Shown: positions 17,792-25,711, counted from the stretch's first letter. The stretch is DNA of 64,000 bases from Flavisolibacter tropicus (GCF_001644645.1 NZ_CP011390.1:4977501-5041500); one strand, 5' to 3'. Program-made: numbers and translations. Notes: a model not told the origin generated them from the letters alone.

Positions 17792-19240
17792 ATGCAACCA
17801 TCCTATTTTATTGGAGTCGATATTGGAACACAAGGCGCCAGGGTCGTATTAGTAAATCAAAACGGCATCATGGTTGGTTCAAAGGAGGAGAGCTTTCCTT
17901 TAAATAACCAATCAAGAGAAGAACAGTCGCCTGAATTATGGTGGTCTTCCTGCCTTACTTCTCTTCGTGCTTTGTGTTATGAACTAAAGCCGGTTATTGA
18001 TTTGTCTCACGTCAGGGCAATAGCCGTTACGTCTACTTCCGGCACTATTATCCCCTTAGATAAAAGCAATCGGCCTTTGCATGCAGCTATTATGTATAGT
18101 GATCCGCGATCTGTGCAGGAGGCCAGGCTTTGCAAAGCAGCTGCCAGTACCTCTGGATCAATGGGCTTTACTGCATTTAATGCTTCCTGTGGGCTGTCAA
18201 AAATGGTTTGGTTTGTAAATAACTTTCCGGAGAAAGCAAGCCAGCTGGGAATGTTCATTCACGCAGCCGACTATATCACAGGTCAGTTAAGCGGCAATTT
18301 TAAAGTAACCGATTATACAAATGCACTCAAATCGGGTTATGATATTGTGCAACTCCAATGGCCAGATTTCATTACAAAAGCCTTGCCTATAAAACCAGAA
18401 TGGTTGCAGGAGGTGGTGCCTACCGGTGTTTCGGTTGGTTGCCTAAAATCCGAACTCGCTGAGCAACTGGGCTTGTCTGACAAGATTATCATTACGGCAG
18501 GAGTGACTGATGGCTGTGCCTCACAAGTAGCCTCAGGAGCAGTAAAGCCGGGGGATTGGAATACAACGATCGGTACTACATTAGTTATTAAAGGTGTTAC
18601 TGCCAAGGAAGTAAAAGACCCAACAGGTGTACTTTATTGCCATCGGCACCCGGAAGGATACTGGATGCCGGGTGGGGCCAGCAATACAGGTGCCGATTGG
18701 GTAAGCCGTTTATTTGGGCAGTCCGACCTGAATGAAATAAATGCAGCAGCTGCGAAATTAATACCAACAGGACTACTAGCTTGGCCCTTGCTGCAGCAAG
18801 GTGAACGTTTTCCTTTTGTGGCACCTGATGCCCAGGGGTTTGCTCCTGAGGAGTTATCAGAGGCAGAATTGTTTACCGCCTATATGGAAGGCGTAGCCTA
18901 TATCGAACGCTATGCCTATGAAAGAATACAGATGCTCTCTGGTGAAACCATTCACCAAGTGTATACAGCTGGAGGGGCCAGTAACAGCGATGCATGGCTG
19001 ACCATCCGAAGTAATGTTCTCGGCGTCCCTGTATACAAAATGCAGAGTGTTTCAGGCGCTGCAGGCGCCGCTATACTAGCTGCATCAAAAACCTATTACA
19101 CCTCTTTGTCGGAAGCTGCCGGTAATATGGTGCAGGTGCAAAAGATTGAAACACCCGACAAGGATTTAGTAGACCAGTATGATCAAACCTATACCCAATT
19201 TATTAATACCCTAAAACTAAAGGGTTATATACCCGAGTAG
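17792..19240 (+). CDS. FGGY-family carbohydrate kinase, pentulokinase-like subgroup
   Basis: 482 residues from ATG 17792, 11 nt after the previous stop; the in-frame ATG at 17681 lies inside the upstream gene and adds nothing family-like. The N-terminal GVDIGTQGARVVLV (8-21), AVTSTSGTIIPLD, the catalytic-region AGVTDGCASQVASGA and YTAGGASNSDAWL are FGGY hallmarks, with overall resemblance to D-ribulose/xylulose-type kinases. Having two FGGY kinases of distinct subgroups side by side suggests two substrates or two sequential phosphorylations. With the polyol permease it suggests phosphorylation of a ketose derived from a pentitol or tetritol (inference). Confidence 0.85.
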   Translation: MQPSYFIGVDIGTQGARVVLVNQNGIMVGSKEESFPLNNQSREEQSPELWWSSCLTSLRALCYELKPVIDLSHVRAIAVTSTSGTIIPLDKSNRPLHAAIMYSDPRSVQEARLCKAAASTSGSMGFTAFNASCGLSKMVWFVNNFPEKASQLGMFIHAADYITGQLSGNFKVTDYTNALKSGYDIVQLQWPDFITKALPIKPEWLQEVVPTGVSVGCLKSELAEQLGLSDKIIITAGVTDGCASQVASGAVKPGDWNTTIGTTLVIKGVTAKEVKDPTGVLYCHRHPEGYWMPGGASNTGADWVSRLFGQSDLNEINAAAAKLIPTGLLAWPLLQQGERFPFVAPDAQGFAPEELSEAELFTAYMEGVAYIERYAYERIQMLSGETIHQVYTAGGASNSDAWLTIRSNVLGVPVYKMQSVSGAAGAAILAASKTYYTSLSEAAGNMVQVQKIETPDKDLVDQYDQTYTQFINTLKLKGYIPE

Positions 19241-19242
19241 CT

Positions 19243-19842
19243 ATGCTGACGATTTATTTATTGAGACACGGACAAACTGCCTGGAATGCAGATAACAACC
19301 GGTATTGCGGACGTACAGATATACCGCTTACTGAAACGGGTATCCGGCAGGCAGAAACAGTTCGGGAACAATTAGCAGGCATTGACTTTACTGGAGTGTA
19401 TTCATCTCCTTTGCAAAGAGCGCATATTACAGCAAAACTGGCATCTGGAAGCAAAGTGATAACCGATGAACGCCTTATTGAAGCTGACTTTGGTAATTGG
19501 GAAAACAAAACAAAAGAGGAGTTCATTTCAGAAAGGCCAGAACTTTGGCACAGTTGGATAAAAGACCCAGCAACAGCAAAAGCCGGGGGTACCGGGGAAT
19601 CTGGAATGGATGTGGTTTTACGTGTCGATAATTTCTTTAAAGAACTGAGGTCTACCTATACTAGCGGCAACTTTTTAGTGGTGGCTCATAATGGCGTTAA
19701 TCGTTTGTATATGGCGTATAAGCTGGGCATGCCTTTGTGCAACTACCGTCAATTGGTGCAGAACAATTCTTCGGTTACGCAATTTACACTGGATGAAAAG
19801 GGAGTATTTACCCTTGAATACCTTAACTCGAAAATACGTTAA
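19243..19842 (+). CDS. Histidine phosphatase family protein (phosphoglycerate mutase/CobC-like)
   Basis: 199 residues, starting 2 nt after the kinase stop. The catalytic phosphohistidine motif YLLRHGQTAWN is at 5-15, followed by the second-shell arginine in SSPLQRA, the acidic LIEADFGNWEN and the second catalytic histidine in VVAHNGVNR. This is the CobC/broad-specificity phosphatase branch rather than a true glycolytic mutase, judging by length. It has no signal peptide, so it is the only clearly cytoplasmic phosphatase in the cluster and would act on a phosphorylated intermediate made by the kinases, or on a phosphorylated compound imported intact. Confidence 0.85.
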   Translation: MLTIYLLRHGQTAWNADNNRYCGRTDIPLTETGIRQAETVREQLAGIDFTGVYSSPLQRAHITAKLASGSKVITDERLIEADFGNWENKTKEEFISERPELWHSWIKDPATAKAGGTGESGMDVVLRVDNFFKELRSTYTSGNFLVVAHNGVNRLYMAYKLGMPLCNYRQLVQNNSSVTQFTLDEKGVFTLEYLNSKIR

Positions 19843-19847
19843 CAACT

Positions 19848-20765
19848 ATGGGCCGAATAAAATGGAGTCTCTTTGCTGTTAGTATTCTATTTATTAGTTA
19901 TGAGGGAGCAGCCCAAAAGATGCATTCCCTTAAAGTAAATAGTGAGAAGGAGTTGCACCAGTTTTTCCGGCGTACAGGCAAAGACATCCCTATCATTAGC
20001 GGACACCGCGGGGGTAAGTTTAAAGATTACCCGGAGAACTCTATTGAAGCATTGGCGTATACCTTACAACACACACCTGCTTTCTTTGAAGTAGACCCAC
20101 GACTCACAAAGGATAGTGTTGTTGTTTTATTTCATGATGCTACATTGGACAGAACATCTACCGGTAAAGGCAAGCTTTCTGACTATACCTGGGAGGAAGT
20201 GAAACAGCTAAAGCTAAAAGATAGTGAGGGAAATATTACGCCCTATCGGATTCCAACGTTGAAGGAGGCTTTGCTATGGGCCAAGGGCAAAACCCTGCTC
20301 AACCTGGATAAGAAAGATGTGCCACCGGAGATGATCGCTAAGATCATTGATGAGAATGACGCAGCCGCCCATGTATTGCTGACTGTACATAATGTAAAAG
20401 ATGCCCGTTTTTATTACGAGCATAATAGTAACTTGATGTTTTCAGCTCATATCCTGAAGCCAGAAAGCCTGCAGGCTTTTGAAAGTTCTGGCATACCTTG
20501 GTCTAATATTATGGCTTATATAGGCCCTAACCTGACAGCCGAGAATAAAATGATCTTGGATGATTTGCATGCACGTAATGTGAAGTGTATGATTGGCACC
20601 GGCCCTTCTAATGACAAATTAAAAGATCCGGCAGAGCGAATGAGCAGTTACCAGGAGCTCATCGCTGGAGGCGTTGATATTATTGAGTCCGACCTTCCTA
20701 TCGATGTGGCCCATGCGCTTTCTAAGCAAACGACTAAGAAAAGTAAAAGAGCAAAGAAAGGGTAG
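19848..20765 (+). CDS. Secreted glycerophosphodiester phosphodiesterase (GDPD) family protein
   Basis: 305 residues with a signal peptide (cleavage near GAAQ). Active-site residues of the GDPD barrel are visible: His53 in SGHRGG, Glu63 in PENS, Glu81 and Asp83 in FEVDPRL, and His96 in FHDATLDRTSTG. Family members cleave glycerophosphodiesters to sn-glycerol 3-phosphate plus alcohol, and GlpQ-type enzymes also attack teichoic acids. The C-terminus is very basic (KKSKRAKKG). Located in the periplasm or outside, it would release a polyol or glycerol phosphate from a diester. It sits between the kinases and the PafA-type phosphatase, which would remove the remaining phosphate. Confidence 0.88.
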   Translation: MGRIKWSLFAVSILFISYEGAAQKMHSLKVNSEKELHQFFRRTGKDIPIISGHRGGKFKDYPENSIEALAYTLQHTPAFFEVDPRLTKDSVVVLFHDATLDRTSTGKGKLSDYTWEEVKQLKLKDSEGNITPYRIPTLKEALLWAKGKTLLNLDKKDVPPEMIAKIIDENDAAAHVLLTVHNVKDARFYYEHNSNLMFSAHILKPESLQAFESSGIPWSNIMAYIGPNLTAENKMILDDLHARNVKCMIGTGPSNDKLKDPAERMSSYQELIAGGVDIIESDLPIDVAHALSKQTTKKSKRAKKG

Positions 20766-20824
20766 AGGGACAGGGTGTTCAACCTGAAAAGAAAAACCAT
20801 TGGAAATAAAAATTCAGTAAGCTG

Positions 20825-22477
20825 ATGAACCGTACGTTTTTATTTATTGTATTGCTTATAAGCAGCCGCTTCAGTTTTGCACAGCCACCGGTTTCCACGG
20901 CACTACCTCGACCAAAGCTGGTTGTGGGGATCGTGGTCGATCAGATGCGCTGGGATTATTTGTACCGTTTCTATGACCGATACACGGCAAATGGATTCAA
21001 GCGGATGCTACGGGAAGGCTTTACTTGTGAGAATACAAGGATCGATTATATGCCTACTGTTACCGCTATCGGCCACAGTACTATATACACCGGTTCGGTT
21101 CCGGCGATTCATGGCATTACTGGGAATGACTTTATCATACAGGCTACGGGAAAAAAGATGTATTGTGCTGAAGATAGCACAGTAGAAACTGTTGGTAGCA
21201 CCTCTTCGGCCGGCAGAATGTCTCCCCGGAACTTACTGGCCAGTACGATAACAGATGAATTAAAGCTGGCTACTAATTTCCGGGCTAAAGTAATAGGACT
21301 TTCACTAAAAGACCGGGGAAGCATTTTGCCTGCAGGCCATGCGGCCGACGCCGCTTATTGGTTTGATGATGCAACCGGTAACTTTATTACCAGTACCTAT
21401 TATAGGAAAGAACTGCCAGCCTGGTTAAACGCCTTCAATCAAAAAGGCTGGGCTCAAAAGCTGCTGAAGCAAGACTGGAATACACTTTACGCACTGAATA
21501 CGTATGTGCAAAGTACGGCAGATAACAACCGTTATGAAGGTGCGTTTGCGGGAGCTGCTGGACCAGCCTTCCCTGTAAGTACCTCAGGTATGTTTGCCAA
21601 AGATTATAGTGTCATTAAAACAACGCCACAGGGCAACACCTTGATGCTGGAATTGGCAAAGGCTGCTATTGAGAACGAGCGCATGGGAAAAGGTGGGTTC
21701 ACTGATTTCCTGGCCGTAAGTTTTTCTGCTACTGATTATGTGGGCCATAAGTTTGGCGTGAACGCTATTGAAACAGAAGATGTATACCTCCGTTTGGATA
21801 AGACCTTGGCTGAACTTTTCTCATACTTGGATCAGAGCGTAGGTAAAAATGCCTACACCGTATTTCTAACAGCCGATCATGGGGCCGCCCATAATCCCAA
21901 CTTTTTAGTTGATAACAAAATCCCGGCTGGCTTTTGGTCATCTGGGGACGTATTGAAAGAGCTGAACAATGTATTAGAAAAGAAGTATCAGTACAAAAAC
22001 ATTGTTTCCAGTTTGCTGAACTACCAGGTTCATTTAAATCAGCCACTTATTACTAAGAATGGGTTGAATGAAGAAGCCATACGGGCCGATATTGTGCATT
22101 TTTTAAAATGCCAGCCTACTATTTCATTTGTTGCCGATTTGAATGCGCTGGAAAAGGCTCCATTACCTGAGTCAATAAAGTCAAGTATGGTAAACGGCTA
22201 CAATTTCAAACGATCTGGCCCTATTTTCTTTGTTTTAGAACCTGCTTGGTACTCCGGATCAGCTATGTCTACGGGCACCTCTCATGGCACCTGGTATGGT
22301 TATGATGCACATATACCCTTAGTCTGGATGGGATGGGGCATTCGCCAAGGCCAAACAAATAGACCTACTAAAATGACGGATATTGCTCCAACCCTAGCCG
22401 CCCTGCTAAAAATACAAGCGCCAAACGGCAGTGTAGGCCAACCAATCGAAGAAGGGCTGCTATATAAATCAAAATAG
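20825..22477 (+). CDS. pafA: PafA-type alkaline phosphatase (alkaline phosphatase superfamily)
   Basis: 550 residues with a signal peptide ending near SFAQ. The sequence follows Elizabethkingia PafA closely as I recall it: metal Asp39 in VVDQMRWDYLYRF, nucleophile Thr in PTVTAIGHST (77-86), SLKDRGSILPAGH, the zinc ligands in DYVGHKFG and TADHGAAHNP, and the late histidine in GTSHGTW. PafA is a periplasmic phosphomonoesterase of many Bacteroidota that releases phosphate from sugar phosphates and other monoesters without being inhibited by phosphate. Here it is the last gene of the cluster, suggesting that it serves carbon acquisition rather than only phosphate starvation. Confidence 0.9.
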   Translation: MNRTFLFIVLLISSRFSFAQPPVSTALPRPKLVVGIVVDQMRWDYLYRFYDRYTANGFKRMLREGFTCENTRIDYMPTVTAIGHSTIYTGSVPAIHGITGNDFIIQATGKKMYCAEDSTVETVGSTSSAGRMSPRNLLASTITDELKLATNFRAKVIGLSLKDRGSILPAGHAADAAYWFDDATGNFITSTYYRKELPAWLNAFNQKGWAQKLLKQDWNTLYALNTYVQSTADNNRYEGAFAGAAGPAFPVSTSGMFAKDYSVIKTTPQGNTLMLELAKAAIENERMGKGGFTDFLAVSFSATDYVGHKFGVNAIETEDVYLRLDKTLAELFSYLDQSVGKNAYTVFLTADHGAAHNPNFLVDNKIPAGFWSSGDVLKELNNVLEKKYQYKNIVSSLLNYQVHLNQPLITKNGLNEEAIRADIVHFLKCQPTISFVADLNALEKAPLPESIKSSMVNGYNFKRSGPIFFVLEPAWYSGSAMSTGTSHGTWYGYDAHIPLVWMGWGIRQGQTNRPTKMTDIAPTLAALLKIQAPNGSVGQPIEEGLLYKSK

Positions 22478-22703
22478 CTTTTTTACAGCTGCTTGACCAT
22501 TTTGGGTAAAACAGGCTGGCAGCTGCTCAGCTGGAAGGTAAAAGCCAGCTGGATGGCTCTACATTCCTAAGCACCCCGCCAAAGTCTGGTATTCAAAGCC
22601 TGATAGTTGGCTTATAGAATAGTGTTTGGGGAAACCATTATAGCTTCTTTATTGTAAAAGCAGACCTCAATCAAGTAGAAGGTGGCAGGGAGAAATTATG
22701 TAT

Positions 22704-22725
22704 AGCAACCAAAATTTTGGTTGCT
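22704..22725. repeat. 22 bp perfect palindrome
   Basis: AGCAACCAAAA (22704-22714) is followed directly by its reverse complement TTTTGGTTGCT. It abuts the REP-like element at 22728. Without a T-run it is not a standard terminator; it may be the end of the repeat unit or a DNA-binding site. Confidence 0.75.
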
Positions 22726-22727
22726 GT

Positions 22728-22766
22728 CTCTAAGATTCTTCGCTACCTCAGGCGAATCAGGGTGAC
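22728..22766 (-). repeat. REP-like element, inverted copy of the 1034 type
   Basis: Read on the minus strand it begins TGTCACCCTGATTCG and ends AGCGAAGAATCTTAGAG. Both ends match the plus-strand copy at 1034-1068, while the middle differs in length. Confidence 0.65.
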
Positions 22767-22799
22767 AAAAGCGAGAGAGGTTATTATTGGCGGTCTGGT

Positions 22800-23010
22800 T
22801 GAGAATGGAAGTTGAAACTAGGAACTTGTAACCTGAAACTTCTTCTGCGTTAATCTGCGCCATCTGTGGGCCACCCATTCTCTGTGCCCCTCCGTGCCTC
22901 CTTGTCTCCGTGGTTCCGCTCTCTCCGCGCCTTGGCGCGCTCTGCTTGCAGCGTGTAGCTTGCAGCTTGCAGCGCTTCCTCCCGTGGTCTGTCAACTGTG
23001 GACTTCCCCA
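22800..23010. repeat. Mosaic of short-period degenerate repeats (second locus)
   Basis: Blocks in order: GAAGTTGAAACTAGGAACTT (about 22807), CTGCGTTAATCTGCG (22848-22862), TCTCTGTGCCCCTCCGTGCC and CTTGTCTCCGTGGTT (22879-22915), GCTTGCAGCGTGTAGCTTGC (from about 22943) followed by AGCTTGCAGC, and TGTCAACTGTGGACTTCC (about 22990). Three of the blocks are reverse-complement relatives of blocks at 841-878 and 1400-1502. There is no credible gene. Confidence 0.75.
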
Positions 23011-23056
23011 TCAGCTGAGCCCCTAATTCTTCTTCTTCCGTTTCCCCCGTTCGGCT

Positions 23057-23064
23057 TACTTTTG
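23057..23064 (+). promoter_or_regulatory. Bacteroidota -7 promoter box TACTTTTG
   Basis: An exact TAnnTTTG match lying only 4 nt before the aminotransferase ATG at 23069. No clear TTTG at -33. If used, transcription would begin at or just past the start codon. Confidence 0.55.
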
Positions 23065-23068
23065 CGGC

Positions 23069-24298
23069 ATGTTGCAGATTTCTAACCGTGGGCAACAAAT
23101 GCCACCATCGCCTATCAGAAAGTTAGTACCGTATGCCGAAGCGGCAAAACGCAAGGGCATTCATGTATATCACCTCAATATTGGTCAGCCCGACGTGGAA
23201 ACCCCACCCGCTATCCTGGATGCAGTGCGTAAGGCCGATATCAAAGTATTGGAATATAGCCACAGTGCCGGTAATGAAAGCTACCGCCGCAAGCTGGTGC
23301 AGTACTACAAAAGCGTAGGGATCAATGTGACGCACGAAGAGATCATGATCACTACCGGTGGTTCTGAGGCCATTCAGTTTGGATTCTTTACCTGTCTAAA
23401 CCCTGGCGACGAAGTAATTATTCCTGAACCTTTTTATGCCAACTACAATGGCTTTGCTGTAGCGGCTGGTGTAAAGGTGGTGCCTATTACATCGCATATT
23501 GAAAATGGTTTTGCTTTACCGCCGATTGCTGATTTTGAAAAAGTGATTACCGATAAGACCAAGGCCATTGTGGTGTGCAACCCTAACAACCCTACCGGCT
23601 ACTTATACAGCCGTGAGGAAATGGAAGCGTTGAAGACTATCTGTTTGAAATACGACCTTTACCTGTTTTCAGATGAGGCTTACCGTGAGTTTTGCTATGA
23701 CGGTGAGTACATCAGCGCGCTTCACCTGGAAGGCATGGAGCAGCACGCTATTTTAATGGATACCGTGAGCAAGCGCTATAGCGCCTGCGGTGCCCGTATA
23801 GGTGCGTTTGTAACCAAGAATAAAGAAGTATACAATACCGCAATGAAGTTTGCACAGGCGCGTTTAAGTCCTCCCGGACTGGCCCAGATCATGGGTGAAG
23901 CGGCTGTAGACTTACCTGCCTCTTATTTCGACGAACCAAAAGCAGAATACATGGGCCGTCGCGACTTGTTGGTGTCTCGCCTGAATGCTATGCCTGGTGT
24001 GTTTTGTCCAAATCCCGGTGGTGCATTCTATGCCATTGCGCGTTTACCAATTGACGATGCAGATGTATTTTGTCAGTGGTTGTTAGAGTCTTTCTCGCAT
24101 GATAATAAAACAGTAATGCTGGCGCCTGCTACTGGCTTCTATGGTACGCCAGGATTGGGTAAGAACGAAGTGCGTTTAGCCTATGTGTTGAACAAACACG
24201 ATATCAATGAAGCCATGGATTGCTTACAAGCTGCATTGGAAGTGTACCCTGGACGCGTAGCTGTTGCTGAAAAAAATGTGTCGCAAGTAGCTGGGTAA
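23069..24298 (+). CDS. Pyridoxal-phosphate-dependent aminotransferase, class I/II (aspartate aminotransferase fold)
   Basis: 409 residues of fold type I. Visible are HLNIGQPDVETPP near the N-terminus, GGSEAIQFGF, the NPNNPTGYLYS loop, the PLP phosphate/ring region SDEAYREFCYDG, and the Schiff-base lysine in DTVSKRYSACGARIG followed by the carboxylate-binding arginine late in NEVRLAYV. It transfers amino groups between amino acids and 2-oxoacids in the cytoplasm; substrate preference cannot be told. The N-terminal ISNRGQQMPPSPIRKL seems conserved in Bacteroidota relatives, which supports the start at 23069. The promoter box almost touching that ATG would instead favour the ATG at 23099, so the start is uncertain by 10 residues. 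Confidence 0.9.
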   Translation: MLQISNRGQQMPPSPIRKLVPYAEAAKRKGIHVYHLNIGQPDVETPPAILDAVRKADIKVLEYSHSAGNESYRRKLVQYYKSVGINVTHEEIMITTGGSEAIQFGFFTCLNPGDEVIIPEPFYANYNGFAVAAGVKVVPITSHIENGFALPPIADFEKVITDKTKAIVVCNPNNPTGYLYSREEMEALKTICLKYDLYLFSDEAYREFCYDGEYISALHLEGMEQHAILMDTVSKRYSACGARIGAFVTKNKEVYNTAMKFAQARLSPPGLAQIMGEAAVDLPASYFDEPKAEYMGRRDLLVSRLNAMPGVFCPNPGGAFYAIARLPIDDADVFCQWLLESFSHDNKTVMLAPATGFYGTPGLGKNEVRLAYVLNKHDINEAMDCLQAALEVYPGRVAVAEKNVSQVAG

Positions 24299-24327
24299 AA
24301 ACCTACTCAATTTCTTAATAGTAAAGG

Positions 24328-24353
24328 CCTCCGCAGTAATGCGGGGGTTTTTT
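24328..24353 (+). terminator. Terminator of the aminotransferase gene
   Basis: CCTCCGCA (24328-24335), loop GTAA, TGCGGGGG (24340-24347), then six T. One G-T pair in an otherwise perfect 8 bp stem. Confidence 0.85.
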
Positions 24354-24456
24354 CTTTTGGCTGATTGTCAAACAGTTGAGGGCATATTTATTGCATGTAG
24401 TAAAACACTGTAGTTATCAGCACTATTTTTTATTTAACCTTATAAAACATTCTACT

Positions 24457-25428
24457 ATGGCAAATAATGAGCAATACGGCAGCTGGCATGCTGACAATGA
24501 GTTTCAACCATTTGAAGGCAAAAGCGGCGTGATCAATGTAGGCAATAACGAGCGCGTATTGAGTGCGGCAGCGGGTGCTTTTCTTCTTACATCTGGTTTG
24601 GGCAATTTGTTTAAAAGCCCTATTAGTGCATTGGTAAGAACAGCTGTTGGTGGCTTACTGCTTTATCGTGGTGCATCTGGTCATTGCCCCATTTATGCCA
24701 GCATGGGTAAAACGACTGGTGTAACCCATACACAAGCCATTAATATTCGTACAAGCCTAATTGTCAATAAGCCGAAGGATGAAGTGTATGCATTTTGGCG
24801 CAAGCTGGAGAACCTTCCTTTATTCATGAAGCATATTGCTTCAGTAACGGAGATCGATAGCAAACACTCGCATTGGGAAGCCAATATCCCAGGCAACATA
24901 GGTAAGGTAAAATGGAATGCGGAGATTGTGAAGGAAGAACCGGGCTATTTGATTGGCTGGCAGTCTATCCCCAACTCCACGATCAATAATGCCGGTAAGG
25001 TAACCTTCAACGATGCCTTGAATGGACAGGGCACAGAACTGGAAGTGGTGGTTACGTATCACCCGCCAGCTGGCGAAATAGGTTCTGGCCTGGCCAAAGC
25101 CCTGAACCCGGTATTTGAAAAAATGGTACGCCGCGATGTGATGAACTTTAAGGATTACATTGAAACAAAACATGCTGGTAACAAATCATCTACCAGTGGA
25201 CCATCTGGAATGGCAGCTATGCAAACTAGCGGTAAGGAAACGGTTGATATGGGCAACAGCACGCCTTCTATGGGTACAACCCCAGGCAGTACTACCGGCG
25301 CTTCTAACACTACTACCAGCAGCGCTACCGGGCGTGGTACTGGTGCTCAAGGTACGCAGGGTAGCCAACGTGGTACTGGAATCCAAGGTGGCCAAAGCAG
25401 CCCTGGCAGTACGTCTACAAACATATAA
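24457..25428 (+). CDS. SRPBCC (polyketide cyclase-like) protein with DUF2892-like membrane domain
   Basis: 323 residues from ATG 24457; the 27 upstream in-frame codons are not family-like. Residues about 25-85 form a small two-helix membrane domain of the DUF2892/YgaP type (INVGNNERVLSAAAGAFLLT, then LVRTAVGGLLLYRGASGHCP). Residues about 95-245 are an SRPBCC/cyclase-dehydrase fold (IRTSLIVNKPKDEVYAFWR, LPLFMKHIASVTEID, VVVTYHPPAGEIG). The last ~70 residues are a Gly/Ser/Thr/Gln low-complexity tail. This pairing is widespread and uncharacterised; it binds a hydrophobic ligand or lipid only by fold analogy. A monocistronic unit ending at the hairpin terminator at 25511. Confidence 0.8.
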   Translation: MANNEQYGSWHADNEFQPFEGKSGVINVGNNERVLSAAAGAFLLTSGLGNLFKSPISALVRTAVGGLLLYRGASGHCPIYASMGKTTGVTHTQAINIRTSLIVNKPKDEVYAFWRKLENLPLFMKHIASVTEIDSKHSHWEANIPGNIGKVKWNAEIVKEEPGYLIGWQSIPNSTINNAGKVTFNDALNGQGTELEVVVTYHPPAGEIGSGLAKALNPVFEKMVRRDVMNFKDYIETKHAGNKSSTSGPSGMAAMQTSGKETVDMGNSTPSMGTTPGSTTGASNTTTSSATGRGTGAQGTQGSQRGTGIQGGQSSPGSTSTNI

Positions 25429-25510
25429 TAATGGACCGGGAATCGTTCCGCCTCTGAAACGTGGGGAACCAAATCAACTGGCGGATCCCTGGAAAACAAA
25501 AACATCATGG

Positions 25511-25545
25511 TGCTGGAGCCTCATAGGCGTCCAGCATCTTTTTTT
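25511..25545 (+). terminator. Terminator of the SRPBCC gene
   Basis: TGCTGGA (25511-25517) and TCCAGCA (25530-25536) enclose a GCC/GGC extension, followed by a T-run at 25539-25545. Confidence 0.8.
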
Positions 25546-25588
25546 ATGGAAAGAAGAAAAATCTTTTCCGTTGCATAGTAGGAATGCT

Positions 25589-25596
25589 TATTTTTG
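25589..25596 (+). promoter_or_regulatory. Bacteroidota -7 box TATTTTTG of the tRNA gene
   Basis: An exact TAnnTTTG match 41 nt before the tRNA, with a partial -33 element TTG at 25571. It lies after the SRPBCC terminator, so it gives the tRNA its own promoter. Confidence 0.6.
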
Positions 25597-25637
25597 CAGC
25601 CCTTTAAGCGCCTTTACTACGGTTTGAGTGCTTAAAT

Positions 25638-25711
25638 GCCGAGGTAGCTCAGTTGGTTAGAGCACAGGATTCATAACCCTGAGGTCGGCAGTTCAAATCT
25701 GCTCCTCGGTA
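25638..25711 (+). tRNA. tRNA-Met (CAT), elongator type
   Basis: A 74 nt cloverleaf: acceptor GCCGAGG pairs with CCTCGGT (G-U at the first pair), D-arm GCTCAGTTGGTTAGAGC, anticodon loop TTCATAA (anticodon CAT), and T-arm GGCAGTTCAAATCTGCT. CCA is not encoded. The anticodon stem lacks the three G-C pairs of initiator tRNA, so an elongator is favoured; a tRNA-Ile2 with modified C34 cannot be fully excluded. The anticodon stem ends in an A-C mismatch next to the loop. Confidence 0.9.

Larger units (their letters stand above)
22478..22800. other. Intergenic region after the catabolic cluster
   Basis: No gene. The first part is rich in CAGCTG words (for example CAGCTGC near 22489 and GCAGCTGCTCAGCTGG near 22521) that can fold on themselves, but I see no clear T-tailed terminator. 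The palindrome and REP-like element at 22704-22766 follow. Confidence 0.5.

Noticed and set aside
19243..19842. Glycolytic phosphoglycerate mutase
   Set aside because: It is a short CobC-like histidine phosphatase within a catabolic operon, not a full-length glycolytic enzyme.
22696..23098. Overlapping short frames on both strands in the second mosaic tract
   Set aside because: They arise from the C/T-rich short-word repeats; none looks like protein.
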